Source of the DNA: Arctopsyche grandis | Lineage: Eukaryota; Arthropoda; Insecta; Trichoptera; Hydropsychidae | NCBI RefSeq assembly: GCF_051622035.1 | Contig: NC_135360.1 | Span: 16,124,501-16,188,500 of the forward strand | DNA length: 64,000 nt | Reading direction: 5' to 3' | In this document: one piece after another, positions 45,222-57,759 of the stretch | Position numbering within the stretch: the stretch's first letter is position 1 | How the letters are laid out: each line of letters starts with the position of its first letter | The notes under the pieces: generated by a model | Databases searched by the model: none | What the model was told of the DNA's origin: nothing | Seen by the model: the letters and a program-made list of their open reading frames with translations, nothing else | Position numbers and translations under genes: made by a program

Positions 45222-46246
45222 ATATATTTGTATTTTATTTTTTGCTTTTATTTTTTCCAAGACATTGTATATATATATAATAATAAATATATAATAACTT
45301 TGCATCACGTAAAATACATATTTCCTAATGCAATGTAAATATCACACAATAATAGGAATACATGGAAGCAATTCAAAAGAACTTAACTGATGAGTCTTAC
45401 AATTGCTATTGTGAAAAAAATACAAATGGTGACGTTACTGGTCCACGTTATATAAATGTTACTTAAAAAATATCACTATAAATACTTAAAACACTTATTC
45501 CTAAACACATTAGTTGAAAAAAACATACATTTGACTTGATACCTGTATTAATCAGCTAATTCACTAGTCGTACTTTGATAACTTTATATGGCACATCTAT
45601 TTTGCTGTTGCATACAAGATAAAGCATTTTTATTAATTAACCAGTTTCAGTACTAAAATAGCCACACTACTATATGTACATATTTTAATGAGTATAAAAA
45701 ATTGTTTTTTTTTTAGACATTTCTTATCCTTTATGCAGTACAAAATATTTAAATTTAAATGTTTTACTATTTCATTAAATAAGTGAGTAAAATAATCTAA
45801 TATACATACATTGTATATGCCATAAAACAAACACATGTAATATACTGATATTATATCAAATACAATATTGACAGTCATTGTGCATTTAAAATGAACCTAC
45901 ATAATATAATAAATATTATTTAATATACATCTAATGGTTTTTCTTAATTTTTGTGATATTTTTTTTTAATTTTAAATATAATAATTATAAATATTTTTAT
46001 AAACAAATCACAGATAAATAGATTGTTGCACATACATGGTAACTTAATTTATTTTAAAGGGCCATTCCCGACCTAAGTAGTGTAATATTGATTCAATACG
46101 TTGATACAATACATTTCAGAGCGGAAATATTAATTAAAACTTTATTTTGTGTGTATTTGGTTGTTTTAATTAAACTTCTATATGTATTATTCATGTGGTA
46201 TTTGATGTATGCATAACTTTGTATCATATTCCAATCTTTATTTCTC
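45222..46246. other. Convergent intergenic / 3' UTR region
   Basis: AT-rich. Between the two stops this holds both 3' UTRs. On the minus strand AATAAA occurs at 46237-46242, only 4 nt after the transporter stop, and again near 46,140 and 46,050. Confidence 0.6.
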
Positions 46247-49200
46247 TCAATATTTTTCATTTTCTTTGTTTGCTTTATCTTTTGCCTTTGTTTCTTTTTT
46301 ATTTTTTTCTAAAAAAAAAATATAATAATTAACAAACTTTTATAGCAACAAATACAATATGATTAAATAACGTTATAAGTACTTTACCTATATCTTCCTT
46401 ATTTTTATTATATTCGGGATCGTTCCATGGTTGTAATTCACATGTGCCGAATAACAACCAAAATAAGTTAAACAAGAAATAAATAGCTGCTGACAAAAAG
46501 AATATAGGCCGCCAAGCAGAAGCTTCTGACTCATTCTAATAAACGAAATTAATAATTATGCATCATCTTGGAAATAACAATCAACAATTGTTTATATTAT
46601 TTGCAATTAAAAAATAAATACTTCTGGACTGATGAAAAATCCTACAGACAGTGGAGCAATAATAGAAAGAATGTTAGCACAGCCATTTGTTATTCCCATC
46701 AAAACACCAGCAAAGTTTGGAGCTAAGTCAATGTGGTTAACCTGAATCATTATCAAAAAAAGTTATATTATACTATAGTATTATATTGATTCATGTTTTT
46801 AATATTTTACAACTTACCTGGAATCCTACATAATGACCAGCATTCAGTCCTACAGTTAAAGTTAATAATCCTACCGCCGTTGTTACATCAGCAGGTGTAT
46901 AAGAAAGACCTATCAAAGCTAAACCAGGGCCCCAATGTCCTAGAATCAAATTAAATAAATTTTAATCAATATTAATTTCTAATTAATGCCGGTACATTAT
47001 TTTTATCGCAGCTCGCACTTGCAAAAAGCGACAAAAGTCTTCATCAATATACCCAGTATTTTTACAGTCACTAATATATTTTCGATGTATATGTACAAAC
47101 CTGTTTTTTTATACAAAACTACATTAAAATTTCTTAACATACGACTATACGAAAATACGTGAGGTAAAAACATTGTGTATATAATCTAAGAAAATTTTTA
47201 AACTACATACCAATTGTATTTGCAACTTTTCTTGCTACTGTCACGGAAACTATTTTATTGTTGATGACGTAATCAGAAATAAAACTAACTACAAAACTCA
47301 ATATCCACATAACCAAATAGGGAAGAGCTGATAGTAAGCCGTTCTGTAATTTATAAGAATGTCATATAAGTTAATTCAATATACATATTATATATAGTTT
47401 GTAAGTATAGTTCCTTACACTTTTAATATCAACACCTAGTACAGAGCCCATGTATGAAGGCATCTCTGTCAAAAGCATCCAGAAGCCCCAATTTTGTCCA
47501 CAGTGTACCACTATTAGAGCCCAAACCGGTAAACTAGTGAAGATTGATTTCCAAGGTGTTGGATGATGCTACATTGATCATAATCAAAATTAATCACACA
47601 CATTTGTACGGTGGCTTAATAGAAAAAATACTTGAAATCTATTATGATTACTTTTACTTCACCGTCTTGTCCAAGTGACGTTTGTATGTAGTCACGTTCT
47701 GCTTTCGATATCAAACGAGAATTGGCTGGGGTGTCGGCTCCCAAAAAGAACCATAAAACTGCCCAGACTATAGCGGCAATACCCATGGTATAAAATACTG
47801 AAGGCCAACCCCATGCTCCTCCACACAATTCGCCAGCCAGAGGAAGTGCCACAACGGTACCGAACTGTGCACCTAGATTTGACAACAATTGTAAATGTAA
47901 AAAAATTATACAATCATAATATTATTTATAGTTAAATAGCTATTCTCACCTGCATATATGTATGTACTTAAACGTCCTCTTTCAGCCGGTGGCGCCCATT
48001 TACCAAGTATAGCATGAGTTGATGGATAAAAAAATCCTTGAAACAGTCCTTGAAATACACGACACGCACATACAGCCCCCCAACCACCCTGTCAACAATG
48101 AAATATACATAGTTTTATAATATACATACATAATAAGTGTATTATATATAAGCCTTCAAGCTACTTACATTTACAGCTGCAAGAGGGATTAAAATGGCAA
48201 TTATACCATTTCCTGTTAATGAAATGAGTAGAAGAAGTTTTCCACCAAAGCGTTCTGCAATTATTCCAGCGGGTACTTGCGATATTATATATCCCCAAAA
48301 GAACGAACTGAGTATTGTATCTTTAGTTGATCTTTCCCAAGGAAAAGTCTTAAAAACATTAAATGATCATTAAGCTCATATGTATTTGTAAATTGCAAAT
48401 GTATTATTGTTCGGTATTTGACCTACCTGTACATCGGCTGTCGATGAGTTGCTGTCGGTCATAGCCACTATTCCTACACTCATACTAACTCTTACTCCAT
48501 ATGCTACGACTAGTCCCAAAAATATCAAAAAAGCTTGTAAATGTCTTATACCAATAGGCCCTGAAACAAAAAATGTGCATAATTAATCAAATCTGAATGG
48601 ATCTATTTCAATGATTTTATTTCATTTCATACTATATAAAAGGAATAAACCATTGAGTTAAAACTTTTACAATAGTGAATTGCGATAAATCTAATGTATT
48701 CATTTACTTGCATGACCCTCGGTAAACAGTTTGATTGAACTTGAATTCTAATTGCAATTTTTTTTATTATTATTATTGAACAATACGTGTTGACATTCTG
48801 CAACACGATTATTTACTGTAATTGATATAAACCCTTTCGTGCCTATTTTTCAATTTAAAACGTTTCTTTTTTACCTTATCTATGTACGTAGTAATAATAA
48901 ATGAAGTTTTGTGATCATGCGAAAATTCGAACTCCAGATTTTGACTGATTCTAACTCAGAATCGATCACTGATTGTTGATCGATCGATCAAGCAGTGATG
49001 ATCTCGAAAAAAATTGTGTGTGTGTCTGTGTGTCAGTGTATTTTGGGGATTTTTTGAACACCGTTGAAATTCTTATCGATTTTTTCAAGTTTTTAAGTTG
49101 ACCGGAAATGGTACTTCCCCTTTGGGTCTACCTCACGGGCCGGAATGTGAAATTACTGAAAACGCAAATATCGGAAGGCAAAGATCGAAAATCGAAAGAT

Positions 49201-52200
49201 CTTAAGTCGAAAGATAAAAAAAAGGGTGCATGGTAAACGGTACATACTCACGTACATACTCACTTAATTTGCGCGAACAGGATACAACAAGAACAAGAGG
49301 AACAGGCTTTTCCCCCCGTATTCTACGCGCGCACATTAATACTGGAGGAAAAGCCTGTTCCTCTTGTTCCTGTTGTATACTGCTCGCGCAAATTAAGTGA
49401 GTATATACCGTTTACCATGCACCCTTTTTTTTGATCTTTCGATTTTCGATATTTGCCTTCCGATATTTGCGTTTTCGGTAATTTCACATTCCGGCCCGTG
49501 ACGGAGTCGGCGCGCGCACATTAATACGGGAGGAAAAGCCTGTTCCTCTTGTTTCTGTTGTATCCTGCTCGCGAAAATTAAGTGAGTATGTACCGTTTAC
49601 CATGCACCCTATTTTTTTGATCTTTTGACTTAAGATCTTTCGCTTTTCGATCTTTGCCTTCTGATATTTGCGTTTTCGGGCGTTTCACATTTGGGCCCGT
49701 CACGGAGACCGTGTTAATACATATGTATTAAAAAAAGTAGTAAATAGTTGACGTAAATATAGAGTAGAATTGTCTACATTTCCTTCAATTTGCAACGCTT
49801 GTGCTAGTGCTCGTTATCTAGTACAATTTCATGAAATGACTGGGTATATGCATGTACTTAAAATCAGCATAGTGTATTGAAGTTTTCTTGTACCTACTAA
49901 TTTTTGTCACTCTGACATTTTTCAAGAAATATTGTAGTGACGCGTTAGGGTTAAATATCTACAATACCACGATACGTTTAAAAAGCAGTCATTTGTGCAT
50001 GGGAGTTCCGTAAATTTATATTGTTATCTTTACAATGGCAGCATTCCGATCTAAGTATGTAGTATGTACTTGCATACTATGAGGATTTTTCCCCTGTGCA
50101 ACTACATATAATGCATAGTTCAATATGTCGTACCTAGTTAATTCCAATTCAATCAGTTCACGTTTAATTATATTGTAATACCTTAATGGAGCATTACTTT
50201 TTATTAGATGGATAAAACAGGAAAATTTATTATTCACATAACCTTTTTAGCATTTAAATATGGATTGTATGTATATATGCAATAATTTCTTCTTTTGTTT
50301 AAGTAATTATTACTTGATTTTAATTTTAATTATTTTTTTTAAACGTAAAAGCTGTTACATAATATTATATTTGTTATTTTAACCTAGAACAATATAATAA
50401 ATAAACCTTAATTAATTAAATCCCGTTAAAATCCTTTATTCTAATTAGAGACAATAGTATCTATTTAATTTCACAGTACTATAAAACAATGATACTTATT
50501 TTAGAATTGAGTCAAGTGATTTGTTGATGACCTGATTTTATGCCAGTTGTTGAAAGTTATTTGTGATTACAATTTTAATTGTTGAATACTTTATATTTTA
50601 TGAACATAAATATCTACGTATATAAAGAATACTTTACTACCATAAAACTATTAATGTTTAATATTAATGAATTATATTAACATACATATTTATATATAGT
50701 ACCAATGTTGCTTGAGCGATTAAAAATTAAAAAAAGAATCCTTGCAAGGACTCCGATTTCTTCCGTTATGAGGCAGTATATCAAATTTGGTGGTCCTAAA
50801 CTGAAAATTGTGGATTTGTATAATGATATACACACATTGTTTATTTTTCCAAAAATTAATTCTTATATTTAATTATAAAATTGATTAATATCAAAATAAA
50901 ATTGATTAATATTAAACCAAACAATATATTTAATTGTCACAAACCATAAAGTTTGATGAACTATTAATTAGATAAATCAGTGTTTTAAGCTATGTACTCT
51001 CTAAATAAATATCGATTGCATAATTTTTTAACACAATAACTCTGCAAATAGTAGGTCAAGTCAATAAGCGTTCAATGATTTTCTTCGTTTATTTTTTTTT
51101 TTTTTGTAATTTTTTTATGTGTATTTATGTTTTGATACATTTTTATCGCATTACAAGGTAACACACTATTTAATTTCGATTATTCAACGAGGAAATGTCA
51201 ACAATTCTAGCAATATACAAATTGGATGACTATATCCATTTTATATTTATCGACAGAATAACTGAGAGTAAATGTTTGCGAACCGATAACGTATTTTTAA
51301 AAGTTGTATCATTTTTTAACTCAAAAAGGTCAGACAGCGGAATGAACCTTTTATCACCTAAAAGCAGTTTTGACTTGTTTTCTCAATTCAAAAAATTGAA
51401 TGGTCTTATACATATGTACCAATTAGTATTATAATACAATATGGTCGAATGATAAATATTATATTTATGTACATACATTCAAGATTTTCATTTGAATTAA
51501 AATAACTATTAAAATAAATATAATGATGTTCACTTCTGTGATGTTATTACCTACAAATATCCTTCAATTTTGAACCTACATACATATGTATATATTTATT
51601 GTTTAGAGACAAATATATGTACCTATGTGTTGATGTTGCGATATCACTTAAAAATAATTAGATATAATGTAAGATTATATCGTATCGTTAATACACAAAC
51701 AATGAAAAAATAAATTAGAGCTCGAGTTTCTATTTATCGTAAAAGGACACTTATTTTAAGTGTTATTTCCACGCGATGTGATTATATACATAGGTATGTA
51801 CTGAAGTACTAGTTTTGAAATTTTAAACTTACTTTGGAACGAAAACACATCAATTTTTGGTGTAATAGTTATCAATAGAGACACTCAATACTGTTTGTTT
51901 ATGACAATTGACCCAAAAACCATTGTCAAGTTATGATTGCTTTATAAATCAAACTTATATCAAACTAAATTTAAATTAACAATTCTTTTCATCCAATTGA
52001 ATTGTGTATTTTAATATTCAATTACTTATTAACTAGTTAAGTATTATGTATAGTTTTATTTTTCTCAAAGTTCATATAAATGTATTCAACATAGCAAATT
52101 AGTTTAACATAAGAACTGGATAGTCAACAACAAGAATATGTTTTAATTTTGTTGGTAAAATGTATATATTACCAAATAAGTAAAGAGTAAGTCCATCACA

Positions 52201-55200
52201 ACAGATATGGTAAAACCAGTTTCGATTGTTTGTAAAAAATCGTTATATTTACATATCTTGATTTTTAGTTTTTGTTGTTTTTGTATAGATAGATATGTAT
52301 GTTTCCGCAATCATTCAAATCATCTTTATTGTGCATTGTGAACAGCGAAAAATATTCATTATCTTGAATATACATACATACATTCAATATTTTTTCTATA
52401 AGTTTTTTTTGGCTATTGAAAAAATTGTATTTAAAATAAAATTTCAGTTTTTTTCAAATGGTTTTTTACAGAGAGATTTTTTGTCGACGATGAGGATCTT
52501 CCATTAAAAACACAAATGAGTTCTTCTTATTGACATGCACTATAAACATGTACATGTGTAGTGTTTGCTTATTTGTTTAATTAAGCAAACACTTTTTGCA
52601 AAAGATTTTTCGCAAAAGATTTCAATTAGCGTCTACTTGTGACGTTTGTATTTTCAACTATCGATCTTTAATAAAAGAAAAATAAATTTTGACACTTATT
52701 AAGTTATGACGGTGATTGCCTGGCGAAAAAAATATTTACGTTGTGTGTATTTAGTTTCAAAGCAGGAAGACAATTGAAAATAATATCTGTCAATATACAT
52801 ACGTATGTATGTAAAGTTTTACGATGTAAAAGTCATGATGTGGCAGTCACGTTACGATAATTCGACGATTAATGCCAAGCATGAAAAAAGAACAATACGA
52901 GGACATTGAATTATAGGAAAACTAATGAAATTGGAACGATTTATATATCATACTAGCTGAACCCGGCGTGCGTTGCAATGCCAGAATAAGGCATGCAATT
53001 CCCGTTACTAACGTCTCTTCGTCATAAACCAACTGGTAACGTGGTTACGTGGTTACCAACGAACACATTCCCTTGACTACACAATGGTGCTTCAAACTTT
53101 CGCGTCGGTAAAATCGTAATTACGAATATTATTATAAAGAGGTTTTTTCCCATCTTTTTTCACAGCAAGCTTCCCGGACATGCATACAACAAATCCTGAA
53201 AGTTCCATCGTAATCGGTTGAGTGGTTTAGGAGCCTATACGACACGGACAGACAAACAAACAGACATTCAATTTTATATATATAGAATATTATAGATTAC
53301 TAGTTGTTTTACCCGGCTTCGCTCAGTATTTGTAATATAAACAGCGTAAACATGGCGAATCTAATAGTAAATATTTATTTGTTTTTTTATTATATTTATT
53401 TCAATAGACAAAAAAATAAACTCGTCGTCGTAGAAATTTTGACTTGTTTACGAAATTCCTAACCAAAGATACAAACTTACATACAAAGTCTCTTTCGAAA
53501 TTATATATTATATACCTACATACATATACATATGTTTATGTACATGCAATGATAAAACGAGACAATCCAAAACAATTTCTATTTTTTTTTTGATTATATT
53601 TAACAGAAAATTGTTTATTTAAAGAATTTGTTGATTACTTAATCGTAAATTCAAAATATACATTACATCAGCGGTCCCCAACCAAGGCCTGCGGGCCAGA
53701 ACCAGCCCGCGAACACTTTTTATCAGGCCCTCGGCTTTTTTGAGAAGCTCGTAAAATTTTATATGAGAAAAAATATTTTCAAAATATTCCCTTCACGATT
53801 TCGGTCAAAAATATGGCTTTGGAATAACAGCATCTTTTGCACGTGCACACTGTGAACAAGATCTCTGACAAATTGTCTTTTATCACTTCATCAGAATATT
53901 AATATAAGAATAATTATAATTATATCAGATATATCTTATATCTGATATAAGAACTTTTATCAGAATAGGTGACGATTTGTCAGAGTGTTTGGACGTTTTT
54001 TTCCAACTTTTTTTTGATATTGATATCAACGATGTCAACGATAACAACAATTGGAATTAATCGATCTTCGAGCAAAAGATGGTTTGAAATCATTATTTAG
54101 AAATAAATATTACGCTAAATTGGAATCAGATTATCCATAAATAAAAGCATTTGCTAGAAAAAATATATCAATTTTTACACATAAGCACATACAAATACGA
54201 ATAGATGTTTTCCAAAATCAAATTCATTAAAACGTTATATCGATCTTAGTTAAGATCAGCATTTAGAATTTTCTTACACAATTTTAAATTATGTACATAG
54301 AATTAAAAAAATATGCATGTATGTAGTATGTATATATGTGTACATATTATGCATGTATGTTTAAGTATGATGAAATGCAGATTTTCGACTATTTTATAAT
54401 ACACACACATATATTATAGTTATATAAATATTGCCACCAAATATTGTTTAATATGTGCATATTGGCATTTATGCAACCCACATACATATTTCTGTTTTAG
54501 TTATGTATGTACATTATATACACAATAACAGGTTTATTAGCTTGCTTACTTTATAAGACGAATTTAGTTGAAACTAATATGTGTATAAATTTTAAATAAA
54601 CGAAATCTTTGCTAATATTAATCGATTAAACATCAATTGGTTACTATCTTAATACTTAAAAGCAATGCAGAAGTTATGTAAACAAAAATATAATGATGGA
54701 TTAGTTCATTTAGTTTATTGATATCGTTTAAGAATGGACTTAAGTGCCTCTATTAAAACATGTGTATATTAAAAATGCAACCAATCATAAAAGTGTTGTT
54801 CAACAATTAAAAAACAACTGGAACTTATGTACATATATATATATTTTCAATCTCATTTAAGGATATGTTTAATAGAGGTACCAAATGTAAATGAAAATTC
54901 ATCGGAATAAGAACGAACGTTATCCTCTTCGTCGATTTAAAATTAAATTTTCAAGTTTCATTAATCTGTCGCCGAATACACCGATTCTTGTTATTTCAGC
55001 TGTAAATTTTCAAGTTCGTACGAATTTCAAAGTGTAAAATTGGGCACGTTTCAACTACTTCAAATATGTAAACCCACTTTCTAAAACATGAATGATCATA
55101 TCGTCAACAAATATATGTATAATACAGTAGAAAGTCTTGATTAACTTTAATAATTGACCTTAATACATCACGCATAAATGCTTTGTATGTACTTGTTTTT

Positions 55201-55337
55201 TTTTTGCTCGTTTTCACATGGTTTATAATCATACTTTATACCTTAACAAATAATGCATAAATACCTGGTCTGGGCGCAATTTCAGGTTCCTTTTCAGCCA
55301 CCGTCGTCTCATATTCGATACTTTTATCGAACGACAT
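46247..55337 (-). CDS. SLC17-family major facilitator transporter (sialin / Na-phosphate cotransporter-like)
   Basis: A multi-membrane anion transporter of the SLC17 type. Exons in transcript order are 55265-55337, 48427-48560, 48169-48348, 47950-48088, 47652-47872, 47419-47568, 47211-47343, 46818-46939, 46622-46741, 46388-46535 and 46247-46308, 1482 nt in phase, 493 aa. The start reads MSFDKSIEYETTVAEKEPEI. Membrane regions follow, with family motifs GIRHLQAFLIFLGLVVAYGV, SSFFWGYIISQVPAGIIAERFGG, RVFQGLFQGFFYPSTHAI and GKWAPPAERGRLSTYIYAG. The loop GADTPANSRLISKAERDYI and HCGQNWGFWMLLTEMPSYM also fit the family. The Arg of RVFQG and the His of STHA are at positions conserved in sialin-like proteins. 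The tail is lysine-rich. Substrate (phosphate, sialate, amino acid) cannot be decided. The first intron is 6.7 kb and repeat-filled. Confidence 0.92.
49134..49701. mobile_element. Foldback (long inverted repeat) element, three arms
   Basis: Cacgggccggaatgtgaaat at 49134 is the reverse complement of atttcacattccggcccgtg ending at 49500. The arms of roughly 165-190 bp meet around a 15-nt centre near 49,330. A third arm in the second orientation follows to about 49,701. No coding capacity. Confidence 0.8.
52953..53286 (-). mobile_element. Helitron-like element, family B copy 3
   Basis: A full-length looking 334-bp copy on the minus strand: TCTATATATATAAAATTG start, gtctgt run, and GGCATTGCAACGCACGCC then GGGTTCAGCTAG|T end. 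Confidence 0.7.
53300..53512 (-). mobile_element. Helitron-like element, family A copy 7
   Basis: Minus-strand copy in the transporter intron, next to a family B copy. Both diagnostic ends are present. Confidence 0.65.
53670..53860 (+). mobile_element. hAT-like transposon end
   Basis: Cagcggtccccaacc followed by ggcctgcgggccag is typical of hAT terminal inverted repeats (CAG.GGT.CCCAACC). The opposite end is not identified. Confidence 0.5.
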
Positions 55338-56480
55338 TTCGTACGGCTATAATTGATCTTTTTTTGAATCGATAAACAATTAAACCGACTTAATTTAACC
55401 GTCTCGAACGCTTCGTAACATGTATCAGTTAATTTAAACTGGGACTCGCGTGCGCGCGCAACATGTGCGATTCCCTGTTTATTATTAGAAAGTTAATTTA
55501 GATTTGAAAGTTTTTGATTTATTTTCGTCGACGAGGACGCTTCGTTTCTACGTATCCGTGTTTTGATTTTTTTCAGTTCTTCATTTTCATAGTGGTAAGT
55601 AAACTTTTTAAAAATAAACGTTGAAATTTAAATGCGTTAAGTATATCGACCGCTCTTATTGAGCGATCGCGAACGACTGGCGCTCACTGGTAGAGCAACG
55701 CAGATGATTTTTTTTCGATGCATCCGCGTTATCCGTGAATCGGTTAAAGTGTTGCACTGGATGATGTATGAATTGTTACATTCACCGGTGATTGTGCTAA
55801 GTGGGCTTTTCCAAAGCTAGCAGTCGAATTTTGAGATGAACTGTGCACTTTCTACGTGCCTTTAGTTTAATTGTTTAATTTCGCTTTCTTGTGCCTATTT
55901 AAATAAAATAAAATAAAAAAATAAAAAATAAAATTGCCATATTTTATATGCTGATCAGGTCTTACTTAATTAAAAATAATTTATAATACACCCATATATA
56001 TTAACTTGAAAAAACTGCATGCCATATATAATATTCCGTTTGTTACAGACATTACTAACAAACTAACCAGTAGATTCTATGACAGAATCACTAATAACCA
56101 TACTAACACACTTGTGAAGAGTCTCGGTGATTACAACAAAATGTCTATACCCTTCAGGTATAACACACAGATTACCTAAACACAATCTGCTTTTGGTCAT
56201 CGACTTTAGAGAGTCTTTAATTAATATTATATTAGATGTATTATGAGCATTTATAAGAATTCTAAATAGGTTTTTGAGCTCTTTTTCCTATTATGCTGTA
56301 CATTAACATTATAATAATATAATACTATGATTACTAACCAAATAAAATGAAATTGTAAAATAGAAAATGATCAGTAGATCAGTAGCTATTAAAATATATA
56401 TAAGATGTATTGTGAACATAATTTCGTAATAATAAAAAGCATTTAAAAATCAAAGGTCTTACTTAGTTGAGTTCATGGTT
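55338..56480. other. Upstream region of the SLC17-type gene
   Basis: GC-richer patches at 55,430-55,560 and 55,650-55,800 could hold its promoter and 5' UTR. No clear TATA box on the minus strand. The rest is AT-rich. Confidence 0.35.
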
Positions 56481-56639
56481 TTTGCCAAGTCCACGGTTTG
56501 GTTGAATTCAGGGTAAAAGTCGGAATTCTCGATAGGGTGGACCCTCTAGGCTCGGAAACGAGGCTTGGTCGACCCGCTCCTTCCTGTCATTGTTTGCTCT
56601 TTGCGAGTACTCTAGTATTGCCGTGCCCTGAATTAACTC

Positions 56640-56791
56640 GACTTTTACCCGATGAAAAACTCCGACATATACTGCCTGGTTCGCATATAATTTCGGACGG
56701 TTGGGCAGCGTACGGAAATAAAAAGCATAGTGTTGGCTTTTCGCATGTCAGCTCCGTCGCGCACAAGTATGTGCACACAGGCCAATAGTAA
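56640..56791 (+). pseudogene. Merlin (ISXO2-like) transposase remnant
   Basis: The frame reads LTRLLPDEKLRHILPGSHII and then SDGWAAYGNKKH, the second catalytic Asp block of ISXO2/IS1595-like transposases (ILPGT.I.SD.W.AY). VAHKYVHTG matches the following ...H...FVHP segment. The reading upstream is lost. The inverted pair gggtaaaagtc and gacttttaccc (about 56,512 and 56,639) brackets 130 bp upstream. Confidence 0.55.
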
Positions 56792-57084
56792 TTAATAGTC
56801 TTGGACGGTATTATCATTGCGTTCTAAAAACGCGATATATGCATGCATATGTTACAGTCAAAGTTTTCTCTTTGCTTCGTTCATAAAAATACAAATTTTT
56901 TCATACACAAACTATAAGTCAAAACTTTTGAGCTGTCAAAAGCTTTGATATGTCAAAACGACAAGTATTTAAAAGGGAAATCCTATGGAAACCACATTAC
57001 AACGTTTGCTATAATTTCCGTTTCCGCTAATGTTAAAAATATTGCAACCCAGGGTAAACATACAGATCACAACTGTAGCCCAAA

Positions 57085-57096
57085 GGGGGGGGGGGG
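57085..57096 (+). repeat. Poly-G tract (12 G)
   Basis: A run of G in an AT-rich region. A 17-G run occurs at 57615-57631, followed by cagccccctaaaaaaatcctggctacgg, which looks like a transposon terminus. Confidence 0.7.
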
Positions 57097-57353
57097 AGTA
57101 TTTTTACTGTATTTGGTTTTAAACTAAAAATTATTTTATTGAATTCACAATCAAACCGTATTAAAGCGCCGCAGAGGTAAATTATTTTCGAAATAATTGC
57201 AAAAAATCAAAATTAATTTGATAATTTGGTACGAAAAAGTCATAAAAATAACGAAAAATCAACTTGATAATTCTAGTCGTATGAATTATCTGGGTGGATA
57301 TTTCTTTTGAATGTGCCGAAGAATACATATGTATATGTATGTATCTGTATACC

Positions 57354-57521
57354 CAGGGCTTTATTACCCATGTAACGGCGTTCCGGCACCTTTTTGTCTC
57401 AGCATTTTTTATGTTTCAAACGATTATTCCCTATAATATAATTTGAATATAATCTTTACCAATAAAAAAATTGACAAGAAGTAAGTTCCGGCACCTTTTT
57501 TTTTTTTAAAAAAAAGCCCTG
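57354..57521. mobile_element. hAT-type MITE, 168 bp, intact with target duplication
   Basis: The ends are CAGGGCTTT and AAAGCCCTG, perfect 9-bp inverted repeats. They are flanked on both sides by the 8-bp duplication TGTATACC (57346-57353 and 57522-57529), the hAT signature. Inside, gttccggcaccttttt occurs near both ends in the same orientation. Confidence 0.85.
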
Positions 57522-57759
57522 TGTATACCTAATATTTATGTACACTAGCCATAATTTTCCGTGAATTATAGGAACGATAAAAAGCTTATAAAAATTTTCG
57601 TTTTTTTAACTCTTGGGGGGGGGGGGGGGGGAAAGCATCTGTGTTTCAGCCCCCTAAAAAAATCCTGGCTACGGCCATTATATACCTATGTATACATACA
57701 TAGGATTGAGAATACGTACTTAAGCCTAATAATTTGTGTATGAAAACTAGTATGTTCAT

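Larger units (their letters stand above)
48561..55264 (-). other. First intron of the SLC17-type gene, repeat-rich
   Basis: This 6.7-kb intron holds the foldback element (49,134-49,701), two Helitron-like copies (52,953-53,512), an hAT-like end (about 53,670) and otherwise AT-rich DNA. Positions 49,740-52,900 and 53,870-55,200 show nothing I recognise. Confidence 0.7.
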
